Of a DNA stretch of 64,000 nt, positions 22,308 through 36,756 are shown in pieces. The stretch comes from Rhipicephalus microplus (lineage: Eukaryota > Arthropoda > Arachnida > Ixodida > Ixodidae): positions 1,054,001 through 1,118,000 of the forward strand of contig NC_134710.1 in the NCBI RefSeq assembly GCF_043290135.1. Reading direction: 5' to 3'. The translations under genes were made by a program, and so were the position numbers. The notes under the pieces are model-generated. The model was not told the DNA's origin. It did no database searches and saw only the letters and a program-made list of their open reading frames with translations. The stretch's first letter is position 1. Each line of letters begins with the position of its first letter.

Positions 22308-24680
22308 TTGTACAACTACAATTTGGGAGAGTGTTGGAACATTGTTCTTTCAATTAAAATTTGTTTCATATACATAAAAGTTGATATTTGTTATTTACAT
22401 GGCAACTTAATTTGCTATAGGCCAGGGCAGAATTCCAGGCTCAAGTAATTGTCATGATTCTTATATATTGGAGTCAATTGAGCCATGTATACATATTTTG
22501 AATTGAAAACTTCATTGTAGTGTGCATTAGGTTATGTTCTTCAGTCATTTATGTTCCTTATAAGCAACTTTTTTTTCTAGAGCTGTGGCGTTTACTATAA
22601 GGTACATTTTAACTCAAAACAGTGGGACAGTTATAGCATTAACAGTTAACATGAGTTTGAATATGGTACAATTAAAAATGCAGCTAGTTCTGCTGGTTTG
22701 TGACCTATAGCTGTGCTCATAGAAGCAGTACTTTCAGTCTCCTGCTGGGTGATTGCCTGGACAAAAATAGGCCCATTGCTACATGCAAGCTTCATCACTT
22801 GTTTTTGTCATTTTTTTTTCTTGGATATTTTGTGTAGACGAAGTAATAGTCACTGATGTGGGTATAAAATTAAAGGTTGAAGTTGGTGCACGAAAGCTGT
22901 AGTGCAAACGGAGTGTAAAAATCCAGCACAGCACACATGTTGTGGGAATTAGTCATATGCGAAGCAGTCAGCATGCGTCAGCCAATGCTGGAAATTTCAT
23001 TTTGAGCCTTCAGCGTTACGAGGTGGATAGACATCTTTGTCCCAATTGATTAGCTCTGTGCATATTGTAGACTTTCCAGGCACATCAAGTACACTGACGC
23101 GTGAAAGGTAGCTTATGGCACAACATAACATCAGTGTTCCCATTGGAGCTTGCACTTCAGTTATATTACCATGAAGTGCATGCTATCGAGTGATGATGTG
23201 CTTATATACAGACAAGTGCAACCCTTGAATATTGCTCGCACAGTCCTAAGTGCACATATGTAAAGCTTATCACATTGATATAAAACAGGAAAGCCAACTC
23301 TGCAACTACTTTGTCCTGACAAGGTATTTTTCATTGTACAAGGTATCTTTCTAAAGTAGTTTGAAGCAGTGACTGAGTGGAGGCTGCCATGCAGAATTCC
23401 AGGGTTTGATTCTGGCTTCACCCACGATTTTTATTTTTTGCTGCCATCTGGATATTTCGCGACATGAGCTCATTCACACTGTTGTGTTAAGATTTCCAAT
23501 GTCTGGGCTGATATAGCCTGTGAATCACTCACAGCTAGTGGTGTGTGAATAGTGAAATTTCATCTTTGATTCTAATGACGCCGAATAGTGGCCAAAATAT
23601 AGAATACGTAACATTTTATTGAAAATTGAAAGGAAGAACAAATTAATGAAGTCAGCTTGTATCCTCAAGCACATAACGCAGTAAGTGAATGCTGCCGAAT
23701 GACAACAAATTGTCCTATAATAATACTGTTGTCCTTCATCGTTCCAAGTGCTTCATGCCCAAAAATGGCAGCATTTCTTGCCTAATTATAGGTCTTGATA
23801 TATCTTAATGGATAGACTATGCAACCTCTTTCTGCACAGTAGTGCTTTTGAAATTAATGAAATCACAGCAGTATAACCTTGGTGCTGTTTGTACAACAGA
23901 AGACAACCACGCATTTCCGAGAAAAGCTCGTGGCATTCCACCACAATATGTTTATTAAAATGGGCAAAAATACAACAAGTCCAGGCATAAGAACACTCAA
24001 ACAAAACACAAAAATAATAATATGCATGAAATATATGTACATATGTAAAAAATAATACACAAATGCACAAAATTTGCACATAGTTGCATCTGAAATTAAA
24101 TTACAAATTAACAGTGCACATAAAATTTCACAAGGTATAGCAACTTGAATGACATATGCCACTCTGACAAAACTGAGTGCCGAATACCCACTGCACACTG
24201 GCCATGACGTGCTTGCATTTAGGCAACTCAGACAATTTTAAGAGGTCAATGGATTTCCGTAAAATTTGCTGGTTAGCAATTTCCTTTACGTGACCTGCAG
24301 TTTCTGAGCATGCATGATCTTAGTTTTTCCTACGTTTAATTTAGTTTCAATAAAGTTCAATTGTTAGGCGGCGCTCATACTGTGTCCTCGTCCTGCGAGA
24401 TGTCGTGTTCGCACCAAGTTTCAATGTACGGTCACTCACACCAGTGTCACTAGAGCTGCAATGCTGCTCATGTGCACAAACCCAGCTTGTAGTGCTATTA
24501 TTTCACATAATGATGCCACAGAAGCATGGCTTTCATTATATATGTATCAAGAGTACAATGAGCAGCCACTGTACCTGCTTATGCAAACAAATGCACCAGT
24601 TGTTTTGCACTATCACTAGCACTCTTCCAAGGAAAATGAGCAAATGGAGAAAGCAGTGCCCCATAATCTCTTAGTGATTA
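22308..24680. other. Transposon left arm without recognisable gene, copy 2
   Basis: Same sequence as 67-2439. No coding feature could be supported on either strand. Confidence 0.5.
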
Positions 24681-25457
24681 CACCTATGGCTTACTCAAAA
24701 AGGGCTAAAACACCTAAAATAGCTTGCTTAATTTTGAATGGCCTGGCAAAACAGAAAGAATTTACGATCGAAAACGATACATTCGAGAGTACACAAGAAT
24801 ATGTATACCTAGGACAACTACTCATGGGAGAACCTAACCACAAAAAAGAAATTCACTGAAGAATAAGAATGGGCTGGAGCACATTCGTCAGGCACTCTCA
24901 AATAATGTCAGGAAATCTGCCACTATCATTAAAGAGAAAAGTATACAACCATGGCATACTGCCAATTCGGATGTATGGTGATAAACCATGGAGAATAATG
25001 AAACAGCTAGAGCGAAAGCTGAGGACCACGCAGCGTGCAATGAAACGTAGAATGGTAGGAATAACAATGAGAGACCGGAGGATGGTAGCATGGCTAAGAG
25101 AACAGACAGGAGTTGCAGATGTCCTAGCTGACATCAAGCGAAAAAAATGGACCTGGGCTGGTCTTGTAATGGGCTGGAGCACATTCGTCAGGCACTCTCA
25201 AATAATGTCAGGAAATCTGCCACTATCATTAAAGAGAAAAGTGTTCACCAGACAACTGGTGAACAATAAGAGCAACAGAATGGTTACCAAGCGATGGTCA
25301 ACACAGTTGGGGAAGGCAGGGAGTTAGACAGAGCGACATAATTCGGAGGTTCCCAGGAATAAAATGGAATTAGCTCGCACAGGATATGGTAAACTGGAGA
25401 TCATTGGGAGAGGCCTTCAACCTGCAGTGGACTAACACAGGCTGAGAATGATGATGA
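24681..25457 (+). pseudogene. RTE-type LINE fragment, copy 2
   Basis: Identical to 2440-3216, including the stop codon and the internal 75-bp duplication (24868-24942 and 25168-25242). A passenger of the giant transposon. Confidence 0.7.
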
Positions 25458-25699
25458 TGCCCCGCCGCGGTGGTCTAGTGACTAAGGTACTCAGCTGCTG
25501 ACCCGCAGGTCGCGGGATCAAATCCCGGCTGCGGCGGCTGCATTTTCGATGGAGGCGAAAATGCTGTAGGCCCGTGTGCTCAGATTTGGGTGCACGTTCA
25601 AGAACCCCAGGTGGTCGAAATTTCCGGAGCCCTCCACTACGGCGTCTCATAATCATATGGTGGTTTTGGGACGTTGAACCCCAAATATCAATCAATGAT
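25458..25699 (+). mobile_element. Ruka-type tRNA-derived SINE inside transposon copy 2
   Basis: Identical to 3217-3458 and likewise at the (ATG)n tail of the LINE scrap, ~50 bp from the transposase stop codon. Confidence 0.85.
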
Positions 25700-25745
25700 G
25701 ATGATGATGATGATGAATTAGGGAACATAGAATTGTCGAAGAAGA

Positions 25746-28700
25746 CTACAGAGAAAGAGTGCTGGGAGGTGCACATACATATGAAACATTTTCCACATTG
25801 ATTAATACACTAACACTTCTTATTTCTAGAGGCTGAATAATTACTGTAGGAGACTGTTTGAATAACACTTTGTGCACATGGTTAACGGTCACCAAGTCAT
25901 ACTTTACTGGTCGGCACCGAAGTTTCCAGACACATATGCATGTGTTATCACCACTTGAAATGATCTTTTCAATAATGGCAAATGATCCATCCAAGAGTTG
26001 AACAACTGAAGTATTAGTCTTTTTCTTTGACGCGTACAAGCAGTCTGTCAGGATTGAACCGTTTACCATCATTCTTCTGTACTTTACAGAGGGTGGCAGA
26101 ATTTCTTGCTCAGGTGATGAACAGGCTGGTGGAATACAAGAACCACTTCCAAAAAAACGGGTGCCATCACTGCTGCTTTTGCTTTTGTGAGTGACCTTGG
26201 CATCAAAAGAATTGCAATACAGCACCACGCTAGGGCTGGCAGTCAGATCCTGCAGCTCCATTACAGTGTTTTCAATCTGCAGAACTCTACACAGCTGGTG
26301 TGGAATTCCATTTGCAGCTTTGATGGCCTCTTTGAGGCTCCCATTTCCCGATTCAAATGGAAATGCGGAATGTGCCCACAGGGGTCCCCAGTCGTGGATA
26401 CTCTTGACAATATGTGTCAGCTGGTGCATGTTATATGTCATGAAAGCTTTTCCAAAAAGCATTTCTGAGCGCACATGAAACTCTAACAAGAGTTTCTCTG
26501 CTCTGTTAACTTCAGCAGTTTCGATACTGCGCTGCAGCATAATATGTAAAGCTTCCACCAAGCATGCCCAATGCTCAAGGTATCTTCTCTCCAGAATACC
26601 ATGGAGCACTGGGATGCTGTAATATAGTATCCAATTCTCCAGCTCTTTAGCTTTCCACCATCTCCGCTCTTTTGTTGCTCGCGGCAATCTTTTCACGTCT
26701 CTCGGTGGCCTGATAGCCAAAAGCCTCTCATCGACCATGTTTTGCTTGCGACTGAGGGAGTAGGCATAACCTGATGACTCAAACCACAAGTCTAAAAACT
26801 GCCGTGCTACACCGAGTAAAATACAGTGCATGTAGTCAGGGACAAAGCCTGATACGATATTAAAATAGGGCAGGCCGATCAACGGAGATGCTGTTTTAAC
26901 ACCATTAACAGTCACACCTTCCCTAACTGCAGTCATCATATCTTCGACCATCTGGCTTTCAGTGCGCTCAGTGGGGTTCAATGGTTGAACAGGGTACTTA
27001 GTAGAACCACCAGCTCGTTCACCTTTCTGCAGACACCAGTTACATCCGAAATAACCATTAAATTGTGTGACACCTTGCATAGGTGCCCTGGCAACAGAGT
27101 CAACTGCACAACAAATGCAATAAGCTTTGTATGTCTGCAGTTGACCCTTCCGCTCCAACACAAAGCCATTTTCACTGAGGTGGCTCATTTCCTTTACAAA
27201 TGTGTTCTGAAAAAGCTCCATATTTGGTTTCTCCTTCCAAAACCACAATGCCGCAAGGACGAGTTTTGACATTCTCTGTTCAGCTGGGATCTCATTAACA
27301 ATTAACTGAATAGGCCAAATGGACGTGCCACTTGATTTGAACAGCGGTGTGCCATCGGCATTTAGGGTGAAGGTGATTCTGGGCCCACACTGCTGTGTTG
27401 AAGCTGCGAATTTGTGGTACATTTCACCATCACATAGATCACCCAGTGAGCCATCATGGTGAAGTGGCTTTGTTAGGTCAAGGAGTGCACAGTCTTTCAA
27501 CAATCTTTGCAACTGTGATTCCACATCAAGAGTCACAAAAAAAGGCATATCAGATAGACTGGAAACACTCGTTCTGTGCCCACACTGTATGCACTGAAAA
27601 GAGGCATTTGTTTCAGCATTTTCTATATGTGTGAAGCATTTGGGGCAAAAACAATAATATGTCATGGTTGTGCCAGTTTTGCTCAAAAGTTTGGAGAGCT
27701 GGTACCGTGAATCAGGCAATATTGGATGTTCGAAAATTCTGTTAATAAGGTCCAACATGCTGGTCAGCCCAGTGAATGACAAATTATTTTTCACAGCGTG
27801 CTTCAGCACCATGAGGAGAATGTCACCTCTGGACAAAACCACTCTTTCAGTGATAACATCAGTAAATAACTCTCCAAACTGCGACTTGCCACCATGACTC
27901 GGCCCCGTGGGACTGTTAGGCATTTGCTGCTGAAAGGAGAAAAGAAATAATTGTTCAAAATGGCAGCACTCGACTGAGACTTCACAATTAATTATCCAAG
28001 TCAGCTAGAAATCGATCCCTCTTTTCTCGACAAATGATGCCATATATCCCAATTTCTGTGCCACATACCCACGTCCATGACGGTTGGCTGATTTGCTGCA
28101 TATAGTTACCGTGGCCGCCGCGGGATGCCGCCATGTACCCCCCTCCCTCCGTGCACTTGTGATTACACTGACAGTAAGCCACGCATTTGAAGAAAAACAA
28201 GAAGGTGCTCAAGGTCATGATGCACAATGATAAAGGGGCACATGTTCTTGCCCCCTTGTCATCCCCCTCCCTGCACTGCTTTCACAAACATAGCGCTGTG
28301 TGTGTGTGAGCCTTCATTGTGTCTTCGTTTTCAGTGAGCTCTTACCGTTCATAAATTCTGCATTTCCAATGCCTAAACAAGCTAAGTGATCCCCCAGCAG
28401 TTAATGACATCAGCCATGTTTGTGTAATTTTTGCAACTTCCGATGGACCTACCATGTCATCTTCTGAAGGCAGCTCTCCAGGATCATGTTGCTCTGAACC
28501 ATCCTCATCAGACATGGACAGCTGCAAAACAAATAGAGCAGAGAAAACACAAAAACGATGAAACCAAGAGAAAAGGGAACTCGTCAGAGATCGGCACCAC
28601 CTCGACGTGTGACAAAGCCATGTTCGATTTTTAGTGCAAAATCTGCAATGACACCACATATGGAGACACAACAGGCACAAGTGCTGTCATGCCTCTGCGA

Positions 28701-30030
28701 TGTCACCGCATATTACTAAATACTCCGAACAACCACTTCTGTTATACAAAAAAATACCCACATAAATATAGATATGTGTGCATACCTCTTCATCATTTAG
28801 CAATGTGTCATGGGAAACCATCGGGTTGGCATGCTGTGGCCTATCATTGGTTGCTTGCAGTTCTGGAGTAGTGGGACTGACCGGAGCAGATGTCACCCTG
28901 GAGGCTGCTGTGCTACAAGCATCGCTTGAAGTTTCCTGCAAGAAAACAGCTTATTAATAAAAATGCACTTAACGTCTCGAACATACTACCTCACCTGTTC
29001 ATCCTCACTACTCAACGTATCAGTTCGAAGTATGCCATTTATATCTGTCGAGACTGAAGCTTGTCCTGCTGCTTCATCATCAGACGAGGATGTGTCCATA
29101 GGCACCTCCTGAATGCGAAGAAGTATCTTAGACATATGTGCACGCCTTAAGTCGAAGCTTTACTGTGTAAGCTCCTATCTAATGTATCGTAATAGAGAAA
29201 GGTTTTTGTTTGTTTTTGAGAATGACAGCATCAGTTCTCATTGGGTTTGTTGCATTTAAACCCAATGCTAATAATAATATTGGGTTTACTTAGACAAAAA
29301 CTTAACTCAATGACTGACTCAGCAATGACAAGTGACATCACAATTTTGCTAATAACAAACCCAAGGCACGCAAAATCGATTAATTACGCATTAATGTAAA
29401 ATATAACTAACCTGTAGGCAAGATATTCGCAAAACTCCTGCGAACATTGTTACCATTTTACGTAAGCCGTGAATTCAGACAGAAAAGTCCGCTTTAAATG
29501 TTCTAACAGATGCAATGTACTGAACTGCTACAACTGCTTTCAATGCCCTATTAGAGATTTGTTAAAAAAAATTTTAAGTCAATGTTAAAATCGGTTACAA
29601 TGACCCGCTCAAATAGCGGCTGCCATTCACAGCCGCTTTATTTGTACTCAAATGTCGCAGCAATACCAGTTTGCTCACTACCAGTTGTTCACTAAACAGT
29701 AATTTACAGCGTGGTTCGGTACCGCCAAGCGAGCGATATCTGCCGTCAATATTTACGTTCACCCTCGGCAACTACATGTGCGGACAAACGCAGGTTGTTC
29801 GCCCACACAAACTGTTGTTAATACGCTAGGCGTGTTATGCGAACCAAGACATGCAGTCTCGTGTGAGTCTTGAACACCAGCGCCAATTGAAGGCGTTAGA
29901 ACAAAAACAAAGGTAAACTTACACGCTGTTGGCAACCCCTCTCAGTACTTCTCGGTAGCACAAAGTCCGATCCATGGTTGATATATCGTTTATATGGGCC
30001 TCTCTTCTTTCTCTTTGGAAGTTGATACAT
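25746..30030 (-). CDS. tnp2-family (CACTA/EnSpm-type) transposase, five exons, copy 2
   Basis: Exons are 30030-29923, 29108-28995, 28935-28786, 28521-28453 and 27929-25746. Sequence and splice signals match copy 1, so both copies encode the same intact ~874 aa protein. The last exon could instead start at 27926, because tandem CAGs (NAGNAG) at the acceptor would allow loss of one Gln. No stop or frameshift interrupts any exon, which argues for recent activity. The gene lies head to head with the BEN-domain gene, with 459 bp between the start codons. No AATAAA is evident between the stop codon and the adjacent SINE. An AATAAA on this strand at 23617-23622 could end the transcript, but I cannot show it. 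Confidence 0.85.
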
Positions 30031-30489
30031 TATGACCGCATTAGACGATTTGTTGGTGCACGTGTGGATGCTCCTCAGATTGTTGTTGAGCGCACAACCG
30101 AACACCACTTCAGCACAACGGCAACCATGGCACATCCTGACTGGTCAGCGTCACAAAAGATGTCCAGTTTCGTATTTCAATATTTCATTTATTACTGTAA
30201 TATCTGTACATCTGGTAAACCAATATATACTCATAAAACCTAAATAAAATGGACATATTAATATTGAAGTCATATGCGTCTATGTAGCACGATGTGTTTA
30301 CGTGGAAACCTGTATCTGCCAGTCGGCTTGAAGTACGAGCTCGCGGCTCGCGCGTACGTTTACATTCAGCACGTGCAACGGCAGTCTGACCGCTGGCCGC
30401 AGATTTGCGTGCGATCCTGCGAAGTGATCATTCGGCTGCGTATCCTCTTTGTGTTTTTTTCGTGCACTAACGGCACAGTGTACTGCAGA
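30031..30489. promoter_or_regulatory. Shared divergent promoter region, copy 2
   Basis: Same 459 bp intergenic segment as in copy 1. Because it sits between two genes of one element, their expression is probably coupled. The absence of CCAATTGG argues against simple autorepression by the BEN protein at this site. Confidence 0.5.
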
Positions 30490-33400
30490 ATGATCACGCA
30501 CGCTAAAGTACGTTACGAAGACGATCGGAAACTTGCGATTGTGGATGTTGGCGACATCGAAAACTTCAAACCAGAGCACGCGAAGGACTTCAAGTCCAAG
30601 TTCTTCTATTCTGTAAAGTGGACCGATCCGGACGGGACCTCTGATTACTACCGGGCTCGGATCCTAGCTTTGGGAGGTAAGCTCTTCGTTTGCGACCCTG
30701 GCACACATTTATTTTGCCTTGTCAAGTTCAACATTAAGTGCATTTTTGTGTTCCGCGGTGCGCATATGCCTATCGTTGATGCTATCCGGTGCGTGCGGTC
30801 GGTCGGCAGGTATAATTTGATTAATGAAACATAATTTTGTCTTGAAATGAGCGTAGTTCAAATATAGTCTTGCAACTTCCGTTATTTATAAATAGGCCTA
30901 ATGAAGCTAGTGTATAAAAATTACTATATATACTCAACTGTCTTTTGCGCTCTTGCAAATGCAATTAATATGCCTAAAACTTGTTGCTAAGTGAGATGGA
31001 TATCTAAGGGATCGCCTTTCTTTCTATTCTTCATGCGGTACAGCACAACTCGATAATATTCCTTAAAATGTATGCACTGATCCAGATCATAGACCCCTCT
31101 CCTCCAACTTTTGACGCTATTGTCTGCGAAGCTTCCAGCGTACGGCACGTGGCAAACTTGTTGAGTCCTTCCCAGCTGCCTTTATGTTTTCAGAATACAG
31201 TAAAAGCTCGTTAATTCGAACTCGAATGGGACTATAAAATTGTTCGTATTAAGTGGAGTTGAAAAATTGCGCAGGCGCTAGAATGAAGACATTGTTCCAC
31301 ACTGTGTGGAGAACCCAGAGAAGCCACCTCTGGACTCGTTCCCGCAAACTAGGTGATACTACATGTTTGTGGCAGGTAATTTCATAAATTAAATTCAGGC
31401 TGTGACAGCAAGAGAATTTATTGATCAGTCAGTGATACACCAGAAACAAGCATAGACTACAAAGAACAGACTACAAAGAACACAGGACAGAGTTTAACAG
31501 AACGAGTGCAACCGTCAAGTGGTCTTATTTTCATGCGTAGTGAATAATAAGGCTAGTTGATGCTTGCGCTCAGTCTGTAAAACTGCGTTCTTTGTAGTAG
31601 TCTTCATAGCGGCGCCCTTCCATAAGTGCATTCAACTATTATGTAGGTCAAATAAAATAATTATTTTTGATCATCTGTGTTCATGCAATAATCATTAATT
31701 CATTATCTTCACCATAGCAGTCAGATCCCCCCTCCCCGAAATAAAAAAAAAAAAGGAACCAGGATTTGCGTGTATATATATATGTATATATTGCGTATTT
31801 GACCTCTCCTTACACAAATGCATATACGCAAACATCTAGAGCTCAGTTATACAGTATATACAGTAGTCTTATGCAAAGACAGTTAATGAGCACATGTTTT
31901 ATGGTTGTGATACTACGCACATATATATTCTCCCTGCTTCTGTTTAAGGCTTACATGCATATAGAGCATGAACTTTTTTAATATTGAAACAAAGACTACC
32001 GGAAATTTCAAGGATCCTTTCATATAAGTAGAAGGCTTATTTAAGTGTACACTTAGCATAATATTCCTTCCCACTTAATCTGTTGTCACTCTTCTGTGTT
32101 TTTCTTTATACTTGCAGTGCAGCCTAGTCGCACATCCATGGCTTATAATGAAATTATTTCCTCGTAACATTTTTCAATGTGTACGACCTCAATATTTTCC
32201 AGAATCTGAAGACGACTTGGAGGGGGAGGGAGGAAGCCGGCAGAGGCCTAGGTTTGAAAAAATGGCTTATTCACCTGACGGCGGAAGTGAGGATGAAGAT
32301 GATGTCCAGCCAGAGGTACTTGTTTATGCAGTGCCATATCATTCTTTATGCATTGCACAACTTAAACAGCCTCATAAGACATTTTTTTGTTTGTGTACAG
32401 CGTCCCGTGAAAAAGCCCTCTGGCCCAAAACAGGAGCTCTTGGACATGCTGAAGAGAAAAAAGGATGACATCTGCCGAAAGGAGGAAACAGCTACAAAGA
32501 AACAAAAAAAGAGGGAGACCTATGACGATAGGGGCAGCCTAGTCAGTGAGCTCAAGAACAAGCTACAGAGGCTTGAACAACTGATGGATAGAAAGAGCAA
32601 AAAAATAGAGCAGCTCCAAAACAAGAATAACACATTAGAAAAGGAGGCCATGGAGCTGAGGCGGCTTAATGTGAGGCTGCAGGAAAAAATTCTGACAGCC
32701 TTAGATGAAGGCAAAGGTATGGAATTCGGCTTTTCGTAGTTTTGTGGCTTCTGTGGCTGCTATGTACGTAGACTTATTTGTAATTTGTATGCCAGTAGCA
32801 TGGTCACACATTTTTTTTTTTTTTTTTCAGGTTTGGGGGGGAGGGGGCACTCAGCTATGCTTTATGTATGTTTATGCATGCATTTGTATGCGCGTTTATA
32901 CACATGCCAAACTGAAATTTCAGGGGGGGGGAATTATGGGCTTCCTTAAATTTAAAGCTATTCCTTACAATTTCAAACCACAAAATCGAACGAAGTGATG
33001 TTTGTGCATACTACCATGTTTACACATTCTTACGATAAGGAGCGAGTTTGCTTATTTAAGAAAATTACAAAAAAATATAGGGTATTGCAGTTATAACATG
33101 AGCTCGCCATCCTATGTTGGAGAGCTTCTCTTCTGACCAGTGGTGACGACCTTGCATAGGACCACAAAAGGCTTTTCAAGTCAGCGGAGCATGAAAGAAT
33201 TTGTCGCACTTCTTCATCACCCAACAACTATATGCTCATTTACGCCTTGATGCCACTGCCTATGATTTTCGAATATCTTTGGACAGTTTATTGTTTTATT
33301 GTTAAGCAAATCCTTTTGCATTTTCTTCATGTTTTACCAGGCAGTGGTTGCATGTGCAAAACATTGCATAGATCCAACACGTCCATTGTCACTTAGAATG

Positions 33401-36400
33401 CTCTTTGAAGGTGCTTTGAAACAAAATAATAAAATTGCTGTTTTATGTGTAGCCTGGTTTCACATCTAATATGAGGTGCATTCTCAAATTGTTAGTTACA
33501 AAAAAAAAAAAAAAAGAAAAAAACTCAAGTTAATACAATACTTGCATTTGGTACAATTTCTTTGATGTAGCTATATTTTGGGTGAGAGCCTTGATATTGA
33601 AACTCATATGTTTTGAATGTTGATTGCTGACAATGCTGTCTTCTTAAAGTGACTTGAGTTCTGCTGTTTGTAGTGAGCCTCGCTTCATGTTGATGGTGCA
33701 GGCAACAGTAGAGCTGCGTGCTCAATTAAGAGCAAACCGGAGCACTCAAGGATGGAGCTCATAGATATTGACATGGATGTGATTCCAAGGGAGACAACAC
33801 CGCCACCAGATGATTGCCCAAGAAAAGAGAATGCCACGGTAATGTGCATATCTAAAGGGCAGCTTCAGGAATTTTTAGTTTTGCATACAGTTGTCGTTGT
33901 AGGTGAAATTTTTTTTGTGCTTGCTTAACTGTAAATGCTGCTTTTTCAGATGGTTGTTATGATTTTTTTTTTGCAATACATTCCTCTGATGCAGGTGGAC
34001 ATTGGCAGTGGCCTTCGAATAAATTCTTGTGCGTGGAGTCACATCCAGGGCCATCAAAAGGATTCTCTTTTTGTGAAAGACCTGCTTCTTGGAATTTGGC
34101 CAAAGGAGCAGCTGAAAAACCGCTCTTTGCAAGGTATGTTGCTGTTCTATAGATTTTTTTTTTTATAACGACAAAGCTCTTTAGGCTAGCCTTATTCTGT
34201 TCAAGGCAAAGAAATTCCTAGGTGGGTATGTGCCACAGGAATTGGCCAATCCCCAATGCAAGTTCAGCAGGTGCAAGTGTTAAATGAAAACTGCTTGACG
34301 GAGTGGAGCATGTCAAACATGGGAGAGGAAGAAAGAGAACTAAGAGGAGTAAAGGCATAAAATGATCGAAAGACTAGACTCGGAGAAAGAGATAGAAAAG
34401 CAGAGAGCAAGACAAAGAGAAACAGGAAGAGAGTGAGAGACATAGATAGAGGAAGTAATCAGTAGAGAGAGAAAGGAAGGGAAGAAAGAGCAAGAAAGAA
34501 ACCGAGAAATTAAAAGGAGCAACAAGGAAGGCTGCCCCGCTCCGCTGTTTCTTCAGGCTTGGCACCACTAATGCGAAGCTGCCATAATTTTTTTTAGCGC
34601 TGTGAACTAGAAGTAGCAGTATTATAGTTAACCACTGTTCATTTGTGTCTTGCAGGAAAGCGGTGTCCACGATTTCCGGATCGGCCTGCAAAAACTCCAC
34701 TGACGCCTTGGAAAGTGGAAGTGATGCGGGGTAAGTGTCCATGCTTTTTAAGATATTTTGGTGTAGACTGTCTTTGTTCATTCTGCCTCAGACCATATTC
34801 TTATAGACTCCATTTTTGTTTAAGAACTGTTTCTTCTTGCCAGTTAGTGATGCCCTGTGAACCTTTTGTTTTAGATTGTTACAGACGGCGACTGCAGCGC
34901 CAAGGTATTCCTGAAAACCTTGTGCCTGCTGCACTCAAGCAGCTAAACCATTTTGTGGTGGAGAAGCTGGCAGACCTTGAGAGGATGGCAAAACGGTGAG
35001 ATGCAGTTGTAAATGTGTTTTGATGAATTTCAGGAAGGTTCTTGTATGTAGTTTTAAATGACATGCAGCCTTGTAAAAAAAAGTGTTCAAAGCATCATAC
35101 TGATTAAATGCCATGCCAGTGCATTTACTCACACCTGTGAAGTATGTGTGAGATCATGTGGTAAAAACTAGTCTTGAGCTCCTAGCACATCAAGTTAGCA
35201 CTTTACTCACATCTGAGCAGGCCCAAATTCTAGGCTGACCCCCTAAGGTTTGAAGCCAGAAAAAAGAAAAGAAAATGTTACCTCAAATGTAGACCCAGCA
35301 GGAAAACGTTTACAGTATGCAAAAAACTCAAAACACATACAGTAGAACCCAGATATATATATAGAGCCATAAAGGAGATTGCAAAATAGTTTGATATGGC
35401 AGCAAAGCAGACAACTCGTCCAGCTTTCTCCTGTGTGTGTTTGTGTGTACAATGATTCTCTGCTGAACAGTGCTGTTCTCTTGAAACCCGGCGCCTGCTA
35501 CAATGTGTAGCCTGCTATGTATGGTCACAATATTACTGCACTGGGACCCCTTTCCGTGCTTGTTTACTATGTCAGTGTCTGTGCAGTAACATTTTCTTGT
35601 GCGTAAGCGTTCACTTCTGACAATAAGCGGGTGTTGCGTGCATCATTTTGGGCCAATGTGGCGGCTATGCTTTTTTGTGCAGTTAAGGCGGTTTTAGCTA
35701 TTCCACCATGGCACCAACGCATTTGGGTTGTTGCATATTAGCAGTATGCAGTAAGTTTAAATGGCGCTGTGCCTTACATGCTGCTAAACAGGTAGTCGAA
35801 AATGCCTAGTGCAATAGGGCTGTCGGCAATCCGTTGCACTCTCATGTTTGTCAGTGGCTGCTATCACATTTGCAGCCATCGCCACATGTGCTTAAGTCTT
35901 AATCGATGGCCAGCCGGTGCGTCCAAATGAAAATGTGAAATATTTTGCACAGTACAGCATGCTACTGGCCACACCTAGAGTTGCGGGGTGCACCTTGAAT
36001 CAACAAGCTTATGAGCCTTGATGGCATGATCAATCCATGGTTATTATGCTGGTGGAAACAATTACTGCTATCACTCAACTGTAACAATTTTTTAAGTACT
36101 CAAATATAAACCAACCCGACAGTATTTGAGTTTGAGAAAGACTATTGGCCTAGATTTGCGTAAATATGATACACACTCTGCCTACAGCAATAAGCAATGT
36201 CATTACCTATCCCTAATATTCTGACAGGTCCATTTCTAAGGATAGTTCTGCAGCAGGCTACCATTGAAAATGTTGCAAAGGGCCAGCTCTCATGCCTTGA
36301 AGTCGTAGTGTGGTTCAAGCACCACAATGTCGTTGCATCATGTGTATATGTAACATTAGCGATGTGAACTTGTAACTTTCATGCACTTGTGTATTTTTCA

Positions 36401-36450
36401 ACACTTTCAGGGAGAAGGACAACCTTAAGCCACAGGAAAGCTGTGAATAA
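30490..36450 (+). CDS. BEN-domain DNA-binding protein carried by the transposon, eight exons, copy 2
   Basis: Exons are 30490-30676, 32203-32315, 32401-32716, 33702-33838, 33995-34133, 34656-34730, 34875-34995 and 36411-36450, identical to copy 1. Intron phases are 1, 0, 1, 0, 1, 1 and 2, unlike the all-phase-0 transposase gene. If the last donor (34996) is not used, translation stops one codon later at a TGA overlapping it (34997-34999), giving a ~362 aa form that lacks the tail KDNLKPQESCE. A downstream AATAAA at 36540-36545 supports use of exon 8. The domain order (N-terminal conserved region, coiled coil, BEN) fits a dimeric sequence-specific binder. The alternative is a captured host BEN gene with no role in transposition, which the CCAATTGG clustering makes less likely. 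Confidence 0.82.
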
Positions 36451-36539
36451 GGCCAGCAAATTCCAAGGTCAAGAGTAAGCCGTGCCTGCAAATTTGGTCT
36501 AGTCATTTTCCAGTCAACTTTTGCAATACTTGTACAAGT

Positions 36540-36545
36540 AATAAA
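36540..36545 (+). terminator. Polyadenylation signal of BEN gene, copy 2
   Basis: AATAAA 90 bp downstream of the exon 8 stop codon (36448-36450), as in copy 1. Confidence 0.55.
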
Positions 36546-36756
36546 TTATTGTAAATCAAGTACCTTCATTTTATGGTTTTTATTTTATGCATGTGCAATA
36601 CACATCACTCACGACCAAGCATACCGGATCATTTTGGTCAGGATGAACATTTTTGCTTTAACAATTTGGTGTGCTCTTTGCCCATGTATTTCAGCCAAAC
36701 ACCAATTTGTAATGGAAGAATGTTAGGTTCAAGCTAGACCAAGCTAGAAGTTCACT